Shown: piece by piece, positions 8,898 through 16,898 of the stretch
Position numbering within the stretch: the first letter of the stretch is position 1
Layout: each line of letters starts with the position of its first letter
Assembly: GCA_002292405.1 (NCBI GenBank)
Contig: DBBW01000003.1
Coordinates: forward strand, 10,760-54,883
Direction: 5' to 3'
DNA length: 44,124 bases
From: Flavobacteriales bacterium UBA974
GTDB taxonomy: Bacteria > Bacteroidota > Bacteroidia > Flavobacteriales_D > Sanyastnellaceae
Program-made: the position numbers and the translations under genes
Notes under the pieces: generated by a model
What the model was told of the DNA's origin: nothing
The model's input: the letters and a program-made list of their open reading frames with translations, nothing else
Databases searched by the model: none

Positions 8898-9924
8898 ACA
8901 ACCTGGTTCTTAGCACTCTCATTTCTATTCTAAGAACCCTGCTTATTTCAAGTGGAGACTGTGATTCCCTCCTGACTTCTATATAAACTAATTTACATTT
9001 TTCTGGAATTTGCTTTAGCGCTTCGCTTATCCTTACTTCCTTAACTTTTAACTCTACCTCCTTAAACGACATTCGAAAATCTGGCACCTCTCTCAATAAA
9101 CTTCTATACCAGTCCGCCATATTAGAAATTGCGATCCCCCTACCTTCTTCTATGACAAACATATTGCCATCCCAGCGTTTGTTAAAGGAGCATGGAGGAG
9201 TAAAAGCATATGTTTGGCGACCCTCTCTCAAAGCAATTTTTATTGAAATAAGTGACCCCCCAGACTCAGGGCTTTCATCTAAAACATTAGCAGCGCTTAT
9301 CCCTACTAAAATTCTATTTCTTGCGGCAAACATCCATTTAGAGACGGGGGTGTTTGGTGGGTGCTCTGATATCAATGCCCCACCATATTCTAAAATTCTT
9401 TGTGATAAGTTTATATTTTGTTTGGGGTGAATTCTATCAAGTCCATGAGCTAGCACCGCCACAGTGGGCAATCCGCTTAAAAGCGCTGCTTTGTGAGAGG
9501 CTGTATCAATTCCCAAAGCCATTCCGCTCACTAAAGGGAATTTATGTTGCGTCATTAGCTCAACCGCTTTTTCAGCCAATCTTCTGCCCTCCGGACAACT
9601 CTTGCGAGTGCCAACAATAGAAATTGATTGCTTGAGTCTTTTTGGGATTTTTCCTTTTACAAAAATTACAGCTAGAGGATCAACAATGCGTTTTAAATTT
9701 TCTGGGTATTCTTTGCAGTGATATGAAACCACTCTCGCTCCGAGGGCTTTTACTTCCTCATTTATTTCATTCGCTCCTTCCGTTACTTCTTTCCTAATAG
9801 AAAAATTGAATGACTTCAAAAAAGTTATGGGTGAGCCTTTCTTTTCTAAAAGACGTTTTAATTTAACCGGTCCCAACCCCTCTATTAACGTGAGGGATAA
9901 AAGCGCATGTACTCTCTTTTTCAT
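8836..9924 (-). CDS. dprA: DNA processing protein DprA
   Basis: Loads RecA on incoming single-stranded DNA during natural transformation and protects that DNA. From the ATG at 9924 the protein has 362 residues. An N-terminal helix-hairpin-helix-like region (LIEGLGPVKLKRLLEKKGS) precedes the Rossmann-like DprA core: SIVGTRKSCPEGRRLAE, SGMALGIDTASHKAAL, GALISEHPPNTPVSKWMFA with the ARNRI motif, and SGGSLISIKIALREGR. The last 60 residues form the winged-helix DprA domain ending in MGFVKRLPGDSYSLS. A start ten codons upstream (9954) is possible, but MKKRVHALLSLTLIEG aligns with the usual N terminus and has a -7-like box (GACTTTAG) four bases before it. Convergent overlap of 62 nt with the antiporter gene. 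Confidence 0.92.
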   Translation of the reverse strand: MKKRVHALLSLTLIEGLGPVKLKRLLEKKGSPITFLKSFNFSIRKEVTEGANEINEEVKALGARVVSYHCKEYPENLKRIVDPLAVIFVKGKIPKRLKQSISIVGTRKSCPEGRRLAEKAVELMTQHKFPLVSGMALGIDTASHKAALLSGLPTVAVLAHGLDRIHPKQNINLSQRILEYGGALISEHPPNTPVSKWMFAARNRILVGISAANVLDESPESGGSLISIKIALREGRQTYAFTPPCSFNKRWDGNMFVIEEGRGIAISNMADWYRSLLREVPDFRMSFKEVELKVKEVRISEALKQIPEKCKLVYIEVRRESQSPLEISRVLRIEMRVLRTRLFILEAMGFVKRLPGDSYSLS

Positions 9925-10056
9925 GCCTCTAAAGTCATATAACCATCTGTGCATTAAACGAAAAATTTGTATGCGGCCACCATGAATTTATCAACGTTTC
10001 CAAGAATTTACCTTCTAGAAGTTAAAAGTTCCTCAAGAATGTATTTACTTAGATAA

Positions 10057-12486
10057 ATGGAAAAGTTAAATCCTATCCTTAGTGCTTCGAGTTTACTTGT
10101 TTTAACCTGCTTTTTTCTCCTTTCCTTTGGGGCAAACGCCCAAATCATTTCAGGCTCAATCACCTCCTCCGACAAACAAGCAGTCATAGGAGCATACATA
10201 ACCTCTGGAACTAAAGGGGCTTCGAGCGACATCGATGGCAAATACACGCTTTCTCTTGCAAGCGGCACCCACGAAATAACTTGCTCGTTTATAGGTCTTA
10301 AAACCACTACAAAAACAATCACGCTTGCTTCAGGAGAAATGGCGACTTTAAATTTTAGTTTAGACGCTGAAGCTCGTTTGTTAGATATGGCTGTCGTTTC
10401 TGCGGGGCGTTTCGAACAGAGCGTAGCCGAAGTCACCGTATCCCTCGAAATTCTTCAACCCGCCTTGGTCGAAAATAAAGCCACCACTTCGCTTGAATCC
10501 GCGATTGAACAAACCCCTGGGGTGAGCATGGTAGATGGCGAACCGCAAATACGTTCAGGAAGTGGATTCAGTTATGGCGCAGGCTCACGTGTGATGATCA
10601 TGGTGGACGATTTGCCTGTTCTCAGCGGCGATGCTGGACGCCCGACCTGGGGATTCCTTCCTCTAGAAAATTTAGACCAAATCGAAATTATCAAAGGTGC
10701 GAGCTCTGTACTATACGGGAGCGCTGCCCTAAGTGGGGTCATCAATATCAGAACTCGCTACCCTGACGCACGCCCGTTAACTCGCTTCACAGTACAACAT
10801 GGAGTATACTCTAACCCCCGTTCTGATTCCTCAATTTATTGGGATAAACCATTACAGCAAACAAACATCCGGTTTCTTCACAGTAGCCAAATAAAAGGTT
10901 GGGATATCGTAATTGGAGGGAATCTTTTAGGAGATGATGGATATAAGGGTCCCGAAATCACATTCGATGATTCTTTAGGGGTTCCTCTCGACACAAACTC
11001 TACAGGATATAATCCTCTTACGGTAGATAGATTTGGCGCAAATACACAAGCAAGATTTAATATTAACCTTCGCAAAAGAGAAAGTGGAATCAAAGGGCTC
11101 ACCTACGGAATTAGCACCAACTGGCAGAAAGGAGAATCTCTCAACACTTTGATTTGGGACCACTCTGTAACAGGTTTATATAGCAGCTACGCTGGTGGAG
11201 CCACGCGCACCAAGCAACTTGTGGGAACTGTCGATCCATGGGTTGAGTATCTGAGTCCATCGGGGGTGCGAACAAGTTTCCGCAACCGCTGGCAGCACCT
11301 TAACAACGACAACGACAACAATCAAGGAAATCGTTCTGACGTTTTCTATTCTGAAGTTCAATCCCAAAAGCTGGGAGCGTGGGGTATGGAAAAGATGGCC
11401 ATAACCGCAGGGGTAGTTCATCAATATACAATGGGCGAGGCGCAGCTTTACATAGGTGGAAGCGGAGATGGGGTAAACACGGCACGTAACGTCGCTGGGT
11501 ATGTCCAGCTAGACCAACCCATTGGCAAGCATTTTAATTTCTCGGGGGGCGCCCGATACGAACATTTTGCCATTAATGGCGAATCTGAAGGCAAACCTGT
11601 TTTCAGGGCAGGAGGGAATTATCAAGCAGCAGAGGAAACGTATTTTAGAACGAGCCTAGGTCAAGGGTTTAGATTCCCTACAATAGCAGAGAAATTCATT
11701 CGAACGGGTTTGGGTGATCTTCAAGTCTATCCCAATCAAAGTCTCCGACCCGAATTTTCAACAAGCATGGAAATAGGGGTTAAACAAGGGTTGAAAATTG
11801 GTGGATTTATGGGCTATTTAGATCTCGCGGTATTCAAACAAAAATACACTGACTTTATTGAGTTTTCGTTTGGGACATGGGCTGAAAGTGAGGGGGCTGA
11901 AAACCTGTATGGTTTGGGTTTTAGAAGTTTAAATACGGGAGAAAGTCAGGTAGTTGGAGCAGAAATTTCATTCATGGGGCAGGCTAAGTGGGGAGAGAAT
12001 GACAAACACTCGCTTGATATTCTTACGGGATATACTTACACAAACCCCATAAGCTTAACTCCTCACCTGAATTACGATCCCGACAGTACGAACGTTTCTA
12101 CTACCTACATCGGAACGAGTCATGACACCACTGGGTATATTTTAAAATACAGATCCCCTCATCTTGTGCGGTTTGATGCTCAGTGGACCTTTCCGAAAGG
12201 GTTTGTAGGAATTAGCGCTAGATATCAGAGTGTTCTTAAGAATTTCGATGAAGCTTTTTTAAGTTTCGAAGAGTTCGGGTTTGTCAACTGGGGACTTAAT
12301 GATTGGTTAAACAAGAACCCTTCGCTTCCGTGGTTTATAGATGTTAGGTTTGGTCTTAGTTTAAATGACGTTTCTCAAATCTCTCTCGTTGTTAGTAATC
12401 TTTTGAACGAAGAATATAGTATCCGACCGTTGGCTATTGAAGCGCCGAGATTGGTGAATTTAGTTTACACTTATGAATTTGAATGA
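10057..12486 (+). CDS. TonB-dependent outer-membrane receptor
   Basis: An 809-residue outer-membrane transporter powered by TonB. Signal peptide 1-29 (ending SFGANAQ), a carboxypeptidase-regulatory-like beta domain at about 30-115 (GSITSSDKQAVIGAYITSGT, SSDIDGKYTLSLASG), as in many Bacteroidota receptors, a plug at about 125-235 (LESAIEQTPGVSMVDGEPQI, IEIIKGASSVLYGSAALSGV), and a barrel to the end with GQGFRFPTIAEKFI and a final aromatic residue (YEFE). The substrate is unknown; no SusD partner is present, which argues against a glycan SusCD system. The stop overlaps the kdsB start (ATGA), so the two genes are coupled. Confidence 0.92.
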   Translation: MEKLNPILSASSLLVLTCFFLLSFGANAQIISGSITSSDKQAVIGAYITSGTKGASSDIDGKYTLSLASGTHEITCSFIGLKTTTKTITLASGEMATLNFSLDAEARLLDMAVVSAGRFEQSVAEVTVSLEILQPALVENKATTSLESAIEQTPGVSMVDGEPQIRSGSGFSYGAGSRVMIMVDDLPVLSGDAGRPTWGFLPLENLDQIEIIKGASSVLYGSAALSGVINIRTRYPDARPLTRFTVQHGVYSNPRSDSSIYWDKPLQQTNIRFLHSSQIKGWDIVIGGNLLGDDGYKGPEITFDDSLGVPLDTNSTGYNPLTVDRFGANTQARFNINLRKRESGIKGLTYGISTNWQKGESLNTLIWDHSVTGLYSSYAGGATRTKQLVGTVDPWVEYLSPSGVRTSFRNRWQHLNNDNDNNQGNRSDVFYSEVQSQKLGAWGMEKMAITAGVVHQYTMGEAQLYIGGSGDGVNTARNVAGYVQLDQPIGKHFNFSGGARYEHFAINGESEGKPVFRAGGNYQAAEETYFRTSLGQGFRFPTIAEKFIRTGLGDLQVYPNQSLRPEFSTSMEIGVKQGLKIGGFMGYLDLAVFKQKYTDFIEFSFGTWAESEGAENLYGLGFRSLNTGESQVVGAEISFMGQAKWGENDKHSLDILTGYTYTNPISLTPHLNYDPDSTNVSTTYIGTSHDTTGYILKYRSPHLVRFDAQWTFPKGFVGISARYQSVLKNFDEAFLSFEEFGFVNWGLNDWLNKNPSLPWFIDVRFGLSLNDVSQISLVVSNLLNEEYSIRPLAIEAPRLVNLVYTYEFE

Positions 12487-13217
12487 TGAATGTTGTAGCC
12501 ATCATTCCCGCCAGATATGGCTCCACTAGGTTCCCTGGAAAGCCACTGGCGCTAATTGATGGCATTGCTATGATAGAGCGCGTTGTGCGACGTGTCGAAA
12601 GCGCTGGTATCGTGAACAGGGTCATAGTGGCAACTGACGATAGGAGAATTAAAGATCTTGTACTTGGATTCGGGGGTGAAGTGATGATGACTTCCGTTGA
12701 GTGTGTTAATGGTACCGAGAGATGTTTCGAAGCTCTAGGAAAGCTGTCTCCTAGGCCTGACGCAGTAATTAACGTTCAGGGGGATGAGCCTTTTGTGCAC
12801 CCTGAACAACTCAAAGAATTGGTGAGATTGATCAATTTGCCAAACGCAACAATCGCCACACTTGCTCGGCCTATGAAGGCCTCTGATAAAGGGTTAGGGG
12901 ATAAAAATCGCGTAAAAGTTGTTCGCAGTCTTGATGGATGCGCCATGAATTTTAGCAGGAGCCCTATTCCGAATTCAAGCGGGCCTTGGCTACAACACGT
13001 AGGATTATACGCCTACACAAGTTGTGCCTTAGAGGATATTGTTCAGCTAGAAGCTACCGAACTAGAAGAGAGAGAGTCGCTTGAACAATTAAGGTGGTTA
13101 GAGCATGGGTGGGGCATAAATCTGGGTTTAACGAATCACAAAACTCTTGCGGTTGACACTCTTGAGGATTTAGAAAAAATCAAAGTTCTGCTCCAAGGGG
13201 GTGAGAGCCTTTTGTAA
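12483..13217 (+). CDS. kdsB: 3-deoxy-manno-octulosonate cytidylyltransferase (CMP-KDO synthetase)
   Basis: Activates KDO with CTP to make CMP-KDO for the LPS inner core, a cytoplasmic reaction. At 244 residues it has the usual family length. Signatures are VAIIPARYGSTRFPGKPLA (nucleotide loop), VIVATDD, the VQGDEPFVHPEQ motif with the metal-binding aspartate, LGDKNRVKVV and HVGLYAYT. It begins with two consecutive methionines (12483 and 12486); the first overlaps the receptor stop as ATGA, implying translational coupling. Coupling with a TonB receptor is unusual in function, but both concern the outer membrane. Confidence 0.95.
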   Translation: MMNVVAIIPARYGSTRFPGKPLALIDGIAMIERVVRRVESAGIVNRVIVATDDRRIKDLVLGFGGEVMMTSVECVNGTERCFEALGKLSPRPDAVINVQGDEPFVHPEQLKELVRLINLPNATIATLARPMKASDKGLGDKNRVKVVRSLDGCAMNFSRSPIPNSSGPWLQHVGLYAYTSCALEDIVQLEATELEERESLEQLRWLEHGWGINLGLTNHKTLAVDTLEDLEKIKVLLQGGESLL

Positions 13218-13220
13218 TAT

Positions 13221-13228
13221 TATCTTTG
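13221..13228 (+). promoter_or_regulatory. Promoter -7 box of the S9 peptidase gene
   Basis: TATCTTTG, a perfect TAnnTTTG match, sits in the 17-nt gap after kdsB and six bases (CTCAAA) before the ATG at 13235. It lies outside the kdsB coding sequence, and its position implies a leaderless transcript independent of the kdsB operon. No convincing TTG -33 element was found at normal spacing. Confidence 0.5.
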
Positions 13229-13234
13229 CTCAAA

Positions 13235-15457
13235 ATGATAAACACTAATTTAACCCCTATTTCAATTGTTGCTGCACTTGCGCTTTTTTCATGCACAAGT
13301 ATGGGTGACAATAACAAATCATCTATGTCTAACAACAATTACGTTACAAGTGAGAAAAAACTCACTGCATTAGATATTTCTGCTCCAGACGCAAAAATCG
13401 TCCCTTATTCGCAGAAAATTCACGGCATGGATCTCAAAGATGATTATTTCTGGATGAGACTCAGCGACGAAGAAAAATCAGCTGATAAGCCCTCAGAAAA
13501 AACTCAGGACGTATTAGACTACCTCAATTCTGAGAATGATTACAAAGAGAAAGTGCTTTCGCCTACTAAAAAATTCCAAACTAAACTTTTCGATGAGATC
13601 GTAGGGAGGATAGTGAAGGATGATGAAAGTGTTCCTGTATTTTATAGGGAATATTGGTACTACACCCGATACCAGGATGGGAAAGAGTACGCCTACAATT
13701 GTCGTAAAAAAGGCAACATGGAGGCTGTTGAGGAGGTTCTTTTAGATGGTCCTAAACTCGCTGAAGGTCACAGCTATTTTGCTATTGGAGGGTCCAGTGT
13801 GAGCCCCAATAATAAACTGATTGTGTACGGAATTGATACGGTGAGTAGGCGTCAGTATACGCTTAGAGTAAAGGACTTAACAACTGGAGTTGTGCTTGAG
13901 GATGAGATCCCTGAGACAACGGGAGGGGCTGTTTGGGCGAATGACAATAAGACCTTTTTCTACACGAAAAAAGATCCTATTACATTACGCAGTTACCGGA
14001 TTCTTAAACATGTACTAGGCACAGCTGTTAGTGAAGACGTCGTGGTGTATGAAGAAGGTGATGAAACCTTTAATGTGGGCGTTGGAAAAACCAAAAGTGA
14101 GGAATATATTATGATTGGCTCATATTCAACTTTGAGTAGTGAGGTGAGGTATATACACGCTGATAAACCCGACTCTGAATTCATCGTAATTCAAGAAAGA
14201 GAGGCTGACCATGAGTACCGCGTAAGTCATTACTTAGATTCGTTTTATATTACAACAAATGCTGAAGGTGCAAAAAATTTCAAACTTGTAAAAACATCTA
14301 TTAATACACCTTCACGGTCTAATTGGGTAGATGTAATTCCTCACAGGGAGGATGTGCTTTTTGAAGGCATTGAAATTTTTGAGAAGTATCTGGTTTTAGA
14401 AGAAAGGCGAGATGGTCTAACATCAATAAGGGTGAAGAGTTGGGACGAAACTGAAGATTATTACCTAAAGTTTAACGATCCGGCTTACATGACTTATGTC
14501 GGTTCTAACCCCAATTTTAAAGCCGATAAACTCCGCTTTGGATATACTTCACTTACAACGCCTAACACAACATATGAGCACGCGTTTAAAGACAAATCAC
14601 GCACCCAACTCAAGCAACAAAAAGTCCTTGGGGGAGAGTTCGACGTGGAAAACTACACAAGCGAACGTATTATGGTTGAATCTCGCGATGGGGTAAAGAT
14701 TCCTGTGAGTATCGTGTACAGAAAAGATGTTGTTTTAAACGGATCTAACCCTCTGATTTTATACGCATACGGAAGTTACGGATACAGTATGGATCCGGGG
14801 TTTTCTAGTACAAGACTGAGTTTATTAGATAGAGGATTTGTTTATGCTATGGCACATATTAGAGGTGGGTCTGAAATGGGTCGACACTGGTATGAGGATG
14901 GAAAGTTGTTCAAAAAAATGAATACTTTTAACGACTTTATCGATTGTGGAAAACACCTTGTAGAAAACAACTACACCTCATCTGAGCACATGTACGCTAT
15001 GGGAGGTAGTGCTGGCGGTTTACTTATGGGTGCGGTAATGAACCTCGAGCCAGAGCTCTTCAATGGAATCGTTGCTGCTGTGCCTTTCGTAGATGTTATA
15101 AACACAATGCTCGATGAGACTATTCCGCTTACAACGGGGGAGTTTGATGAGTGGGGAAACCCAAAGCAGAGAGATTATTTCGACTATATCATGAGCTACA
15201 GTCCATATGATAATGTTGGAGAAATGAATTATCCAAACACTTTAATTACTACAGGTTATTGGGACAGTCAAGTGCAGTATTGGGAGCCCGCTAAATGGAT
15301 TGCAAAACTTCGGGATTACAAGCAAGGGGATAACATTATTGTTATGCATTGCAATATGGAAACCGGTCACGGTGGTGCCTCGGGGCGTTTCGCTAGGTTT
15401 AAGGAAACAGCCATGGAGTATGCTTTCCTCTTTATGCTTGAGGGTATAGAAAAATAG
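13235..15457 (+). CDS. Lipoprotein prolyl oligopeptidase / oligopeptidase B-like (S9A)
   Basis: A 740-residue serine peptidase that hydrolyses short peptides. The N terminus MINTNLTPISIVAALALFSC is a lipoprotein signal with lipobox LFSC, so it should be lipid-anchored outside the cytoplasm. A seven-bladed propeller occupies about residues 60-460 (the family start KIHGMDLKDDYFWMRL is clear). The alpha/beta-hydrolase domain follows: ILYAYGSYGYSMDPGFSSTR, AHIRGGSEMGRHWYEDGKL, nucleophile serine in AMGGSAGGLLMG, and the C-terminal histidine in METGHGGASGRF. The YGSYG/GSEMG pattern and DP-like loop fit oligopeptidase B (PtrB), which prefers basic residues, but specificity is inferred. The TTG at 13226 in the same frame lies inside the -7 box, so ATG 13235 is used. 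Confidence 0.9.
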   Translation: MINTNLTPISIVAALALFSCTSMGDNNKSSMSNNNYVTSEKKLTALDISAPDAKIVPYSQKIHGMDLKDDYFWMRLSDEEKSADKPSEKTQDVLDYLNSENDYKEKVLSPTKKFQTKLFDEIVGRIVKDDESVPVFYREYWYYTRYQDGKEYAYNCRKKGNMEAVEEVLLDGPKLAEGHSYFAIGGSSVSPNNKLIVYGIDTVSRRQYTLRVKDLTTGVVLEDEIPETTGGAVWANDNKTFFYTKKDPITLRSYRILKHVLGTAVSEDVVVYEEGDETFNVGVGKTKSEEYIMIGSYSTLSSEVRYIHADKPDSEFIVIQEREADHEYRVSHYLDSFYITTNAEGAKNFKLVKTSINTPSRSNWVDVIPHREDVLFEGIEIFEKYLVLEERRDGLTSIRVKSWDETEDYYLKFNDPAYMTYVGSNPNFKADKLRFGYTSLTTPNTTYEHAFKDKSRTQLKQQKVLGGEFDVENYTSERIMVESRDGVKIPVSIVYRKDVVLNGSNPLILYAYGSYGYSMDPGFSSTRLSLLDRGFVYAMAHIRGGSEMGRHWYEDGKLFKKMNTFNDFIDCGKHLVENNYTSSEHMYAMGGSAGGLLMGAVMNLEPELFNGIVAAVPFVDVINTMLDETIPLTTGEFDEWGNPKQRDYFDYIMSYSPYDNVGEMNYPNTLITTGYWDSQVQYWEPAKWIAKLRDYKQGDNIIVMHCNMETGHGGASGRFARFKETAMEYAFLFMLEGIEK

Positions 15458-15461
15458 GCTT

Positions 15462-15893
15462 GTGAAATTTAGAAGGCTATCTGACAAGGAGCTTCAGGCT
15501 GTGGAAAATGAGTTTGTTAAATTCCTGTCCTCTCAAGGTTTTGACGCCCCTGAATGGCAAAGAGTAAAAAGTGAAGACCCTGACAAAGTTGATTTTTTAC
15601 TAGATGAATTTAGCAATCTGTTTTGGGAGTCTTCAACAGAAAGAATTACATATCTCGAGAAAGCGTCTGATGTGGATAGATGGGTGTTTCAGTTTAGCAA
15701 ATCCTCAGCAAAAGTCATTCGGTGGGTGAAGAGGGATGGGGGTGAAAGTCCGGAGCTTTTTAGTGGGGTGAAACAATTTCCACAAGAGGCTAGAGGGAGG
15801 GAGATTTTTCTTCTACTTGAACAGGGGCTTAAGCCTTGCCCAGATGAAAGATATAAGGAATTAAATGAGCTCTTTGAAAAAGAAGGTTTATAG
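15462..15893 (+). CDS. Small uncharacterised protein, DUF6495-like
   Basis: 143 residues, no signal peptide and no membrane segment, so probably cytoplasmic. It begins MKFRRLSDKELQAVENEFVK and continues with a W-containing segment. I recognise this start as typical of a conserved Bacteroidota family annotated as DUF6495; the family name is from memory and the function unknown. The start is a GTG, four bases after the peptidase stop, so it probably shares that transcript. It converges with the SPOR-domain gene and overlaps its end by six bases. Confidence 0.75.
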   Translation: MKFRRLSDKELQAVENEFVKFLSSQGFDAPEWQRVKSEDPDKVDFLLDEFSNLFWESSTERITYLEKASDVDRWVFQFSKSSAKVIRWVKRDGGESPELFSGVKQFPQEARGREIFLLLEQGLKPCPDERYKELNELFEKEGL

Positions 15894-16865
15894 GCGCTTT
15901 AACCAACTGGCTGTTCTTCCTTTTTTTCTTGCTTCTTTTAGAGCTTCCCTTGCTGAGGACTCGGTCTCAAACTCTCCCAGTGCAACGAGATTTAGTTTGT
16001 TGTGATTTTGGTAATGATGTGTTGGGTTGAAGCCTTCTAGTTTTAGGGTTTCAGCAAGATTCAAGGCGTTTTCTTCAATAGAAAAAGCGCCTCCTATGAT
16101 CAAGAAGTTCATCTGAATCGCAAGCGTCTCCTCCTCCTCTTCTTTGTTTTCAGAAAAAAGCAAATCAACTTCCTCTGTAGCGTACTCTATTTCTATTGTC
16201 TCAGTAATCTCTTCGTTGGAGGTGTTAAATAGCGCAGAACCTTCTGATGGCATAAAAGTTGAAACGATCGCCTCTGTGTCAAAGGTTGGTAAAACACTCA
16301 GGAGAGTGCTTGAGTTTGAGGAGTCTGAAAGTATCCATGCGCCACCTAAAACAATCGGCAAGGCAATCACAGCCGCAGCTCTAGCTATTTTAACCACTAA
16401 GGGTGAGTGAATCGGAACTACCTTCTTTTCTTTCTTTTCAACAAGCTTAGATAAAGGAATCCTAGCATGACCGAAAGAACTTAAAACTCTAACCAATTCG
16501 GAATCTGGTAAAAATCTGGTTACACCGTCATCACCTGAGTACAGTCTGCCCACACGAGCAATCTCTACAGGTTTTCCTTCCGTTAGTTGTCTAACCATAA
16601 ACGAAGCTTCCTCCTCAACGTGCTTCATCGCCTCTGAATATGAAAGGTCTCTTGCCCGCATGATCTCTTGAGCGAGGAGGCCGTCATTGTGTATGAGGTT
16701 TGGATTAAATATCACATCCCTTGAAGGAGGGACCATCTCTTCATTTTCTTCATCATACCAAGCAGATCTTCCGTTACATACGAATCCACCTAGTCCCGGG
16801 ATGATTACACAGTCGTAATCGAGGAACATTCCTGGTAACAGGTTGCGGGTAAATTTATAGTCCAT
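15888..16865 (-). CDS. HU-CCDC81-type and SPOR domain membrane protein
   Basis: A 325-residue protein in which a cytoplasmic HU/IHF-like N-terminal part (about 1-130; DYDCVIIPGLGGFVCN, FNPNLIHNDGLLAQEIMRAR and the VEIARVGRLY beta strand) is followed by one membrane helix (about 160-180), an acidic linker, and a C-terminal SPOR domain (about 250-325) ending in TASWLKRL. SPOR domains bind denuded glycan strands of septal peptidoglycan, so the protein probably acts at the cell wall or division site. The HU-CCDC81 family assignment is from memory. It lies just downstream of the large T9SS cargo gene (33 nt) with a possible start-adjacent box TATATTGC. It may be a division factor in this lineage. 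Confidence 0.8.
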   Translation of the reverse strand: MDYKFTRNLLPGMFLDYDCVIIPGLGGFVCNGRSAWYDEENEEMVPPSRDVIFNPNLIHNDGLLAQEIMRARDLSYSEAMKHVEEEASFMVRQLTEGKPVEIARVGRLYSGDDGVTRFLPDSELVRVLSSFGHARIPLSKLVEKKEKKVVPIHSPLVVKIARAAAVIALPIVLGGAWILSDSSNSSTLLSVLPTFDTEAIVSTFMPSEGSALFNTSNEEITETIEIEYATEEVDLLFSENKEEEEETLAIQMNFLIIGGAFSIEENALNLAETLKLEGFNPTHHYQNHNKLNLVALGEFETESSAREALKEARKKGRTASWLKRL

Positions 16866-16898
16866 GCTGCAATATAGTTATGGATTTCGAGATTCCAT

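Noticed and set aside
9982..10056. A 24-codon open frame (MNLSTFPRIYLLEVKSSSRM...) ending exactly at the TonB receptor ATG
   Set aside because: It could be a leader peptide, but the -7-like box at 10045-10052 lies inside it, which would put it outside the transcript; composition looks like ordinary intergenic DNA.
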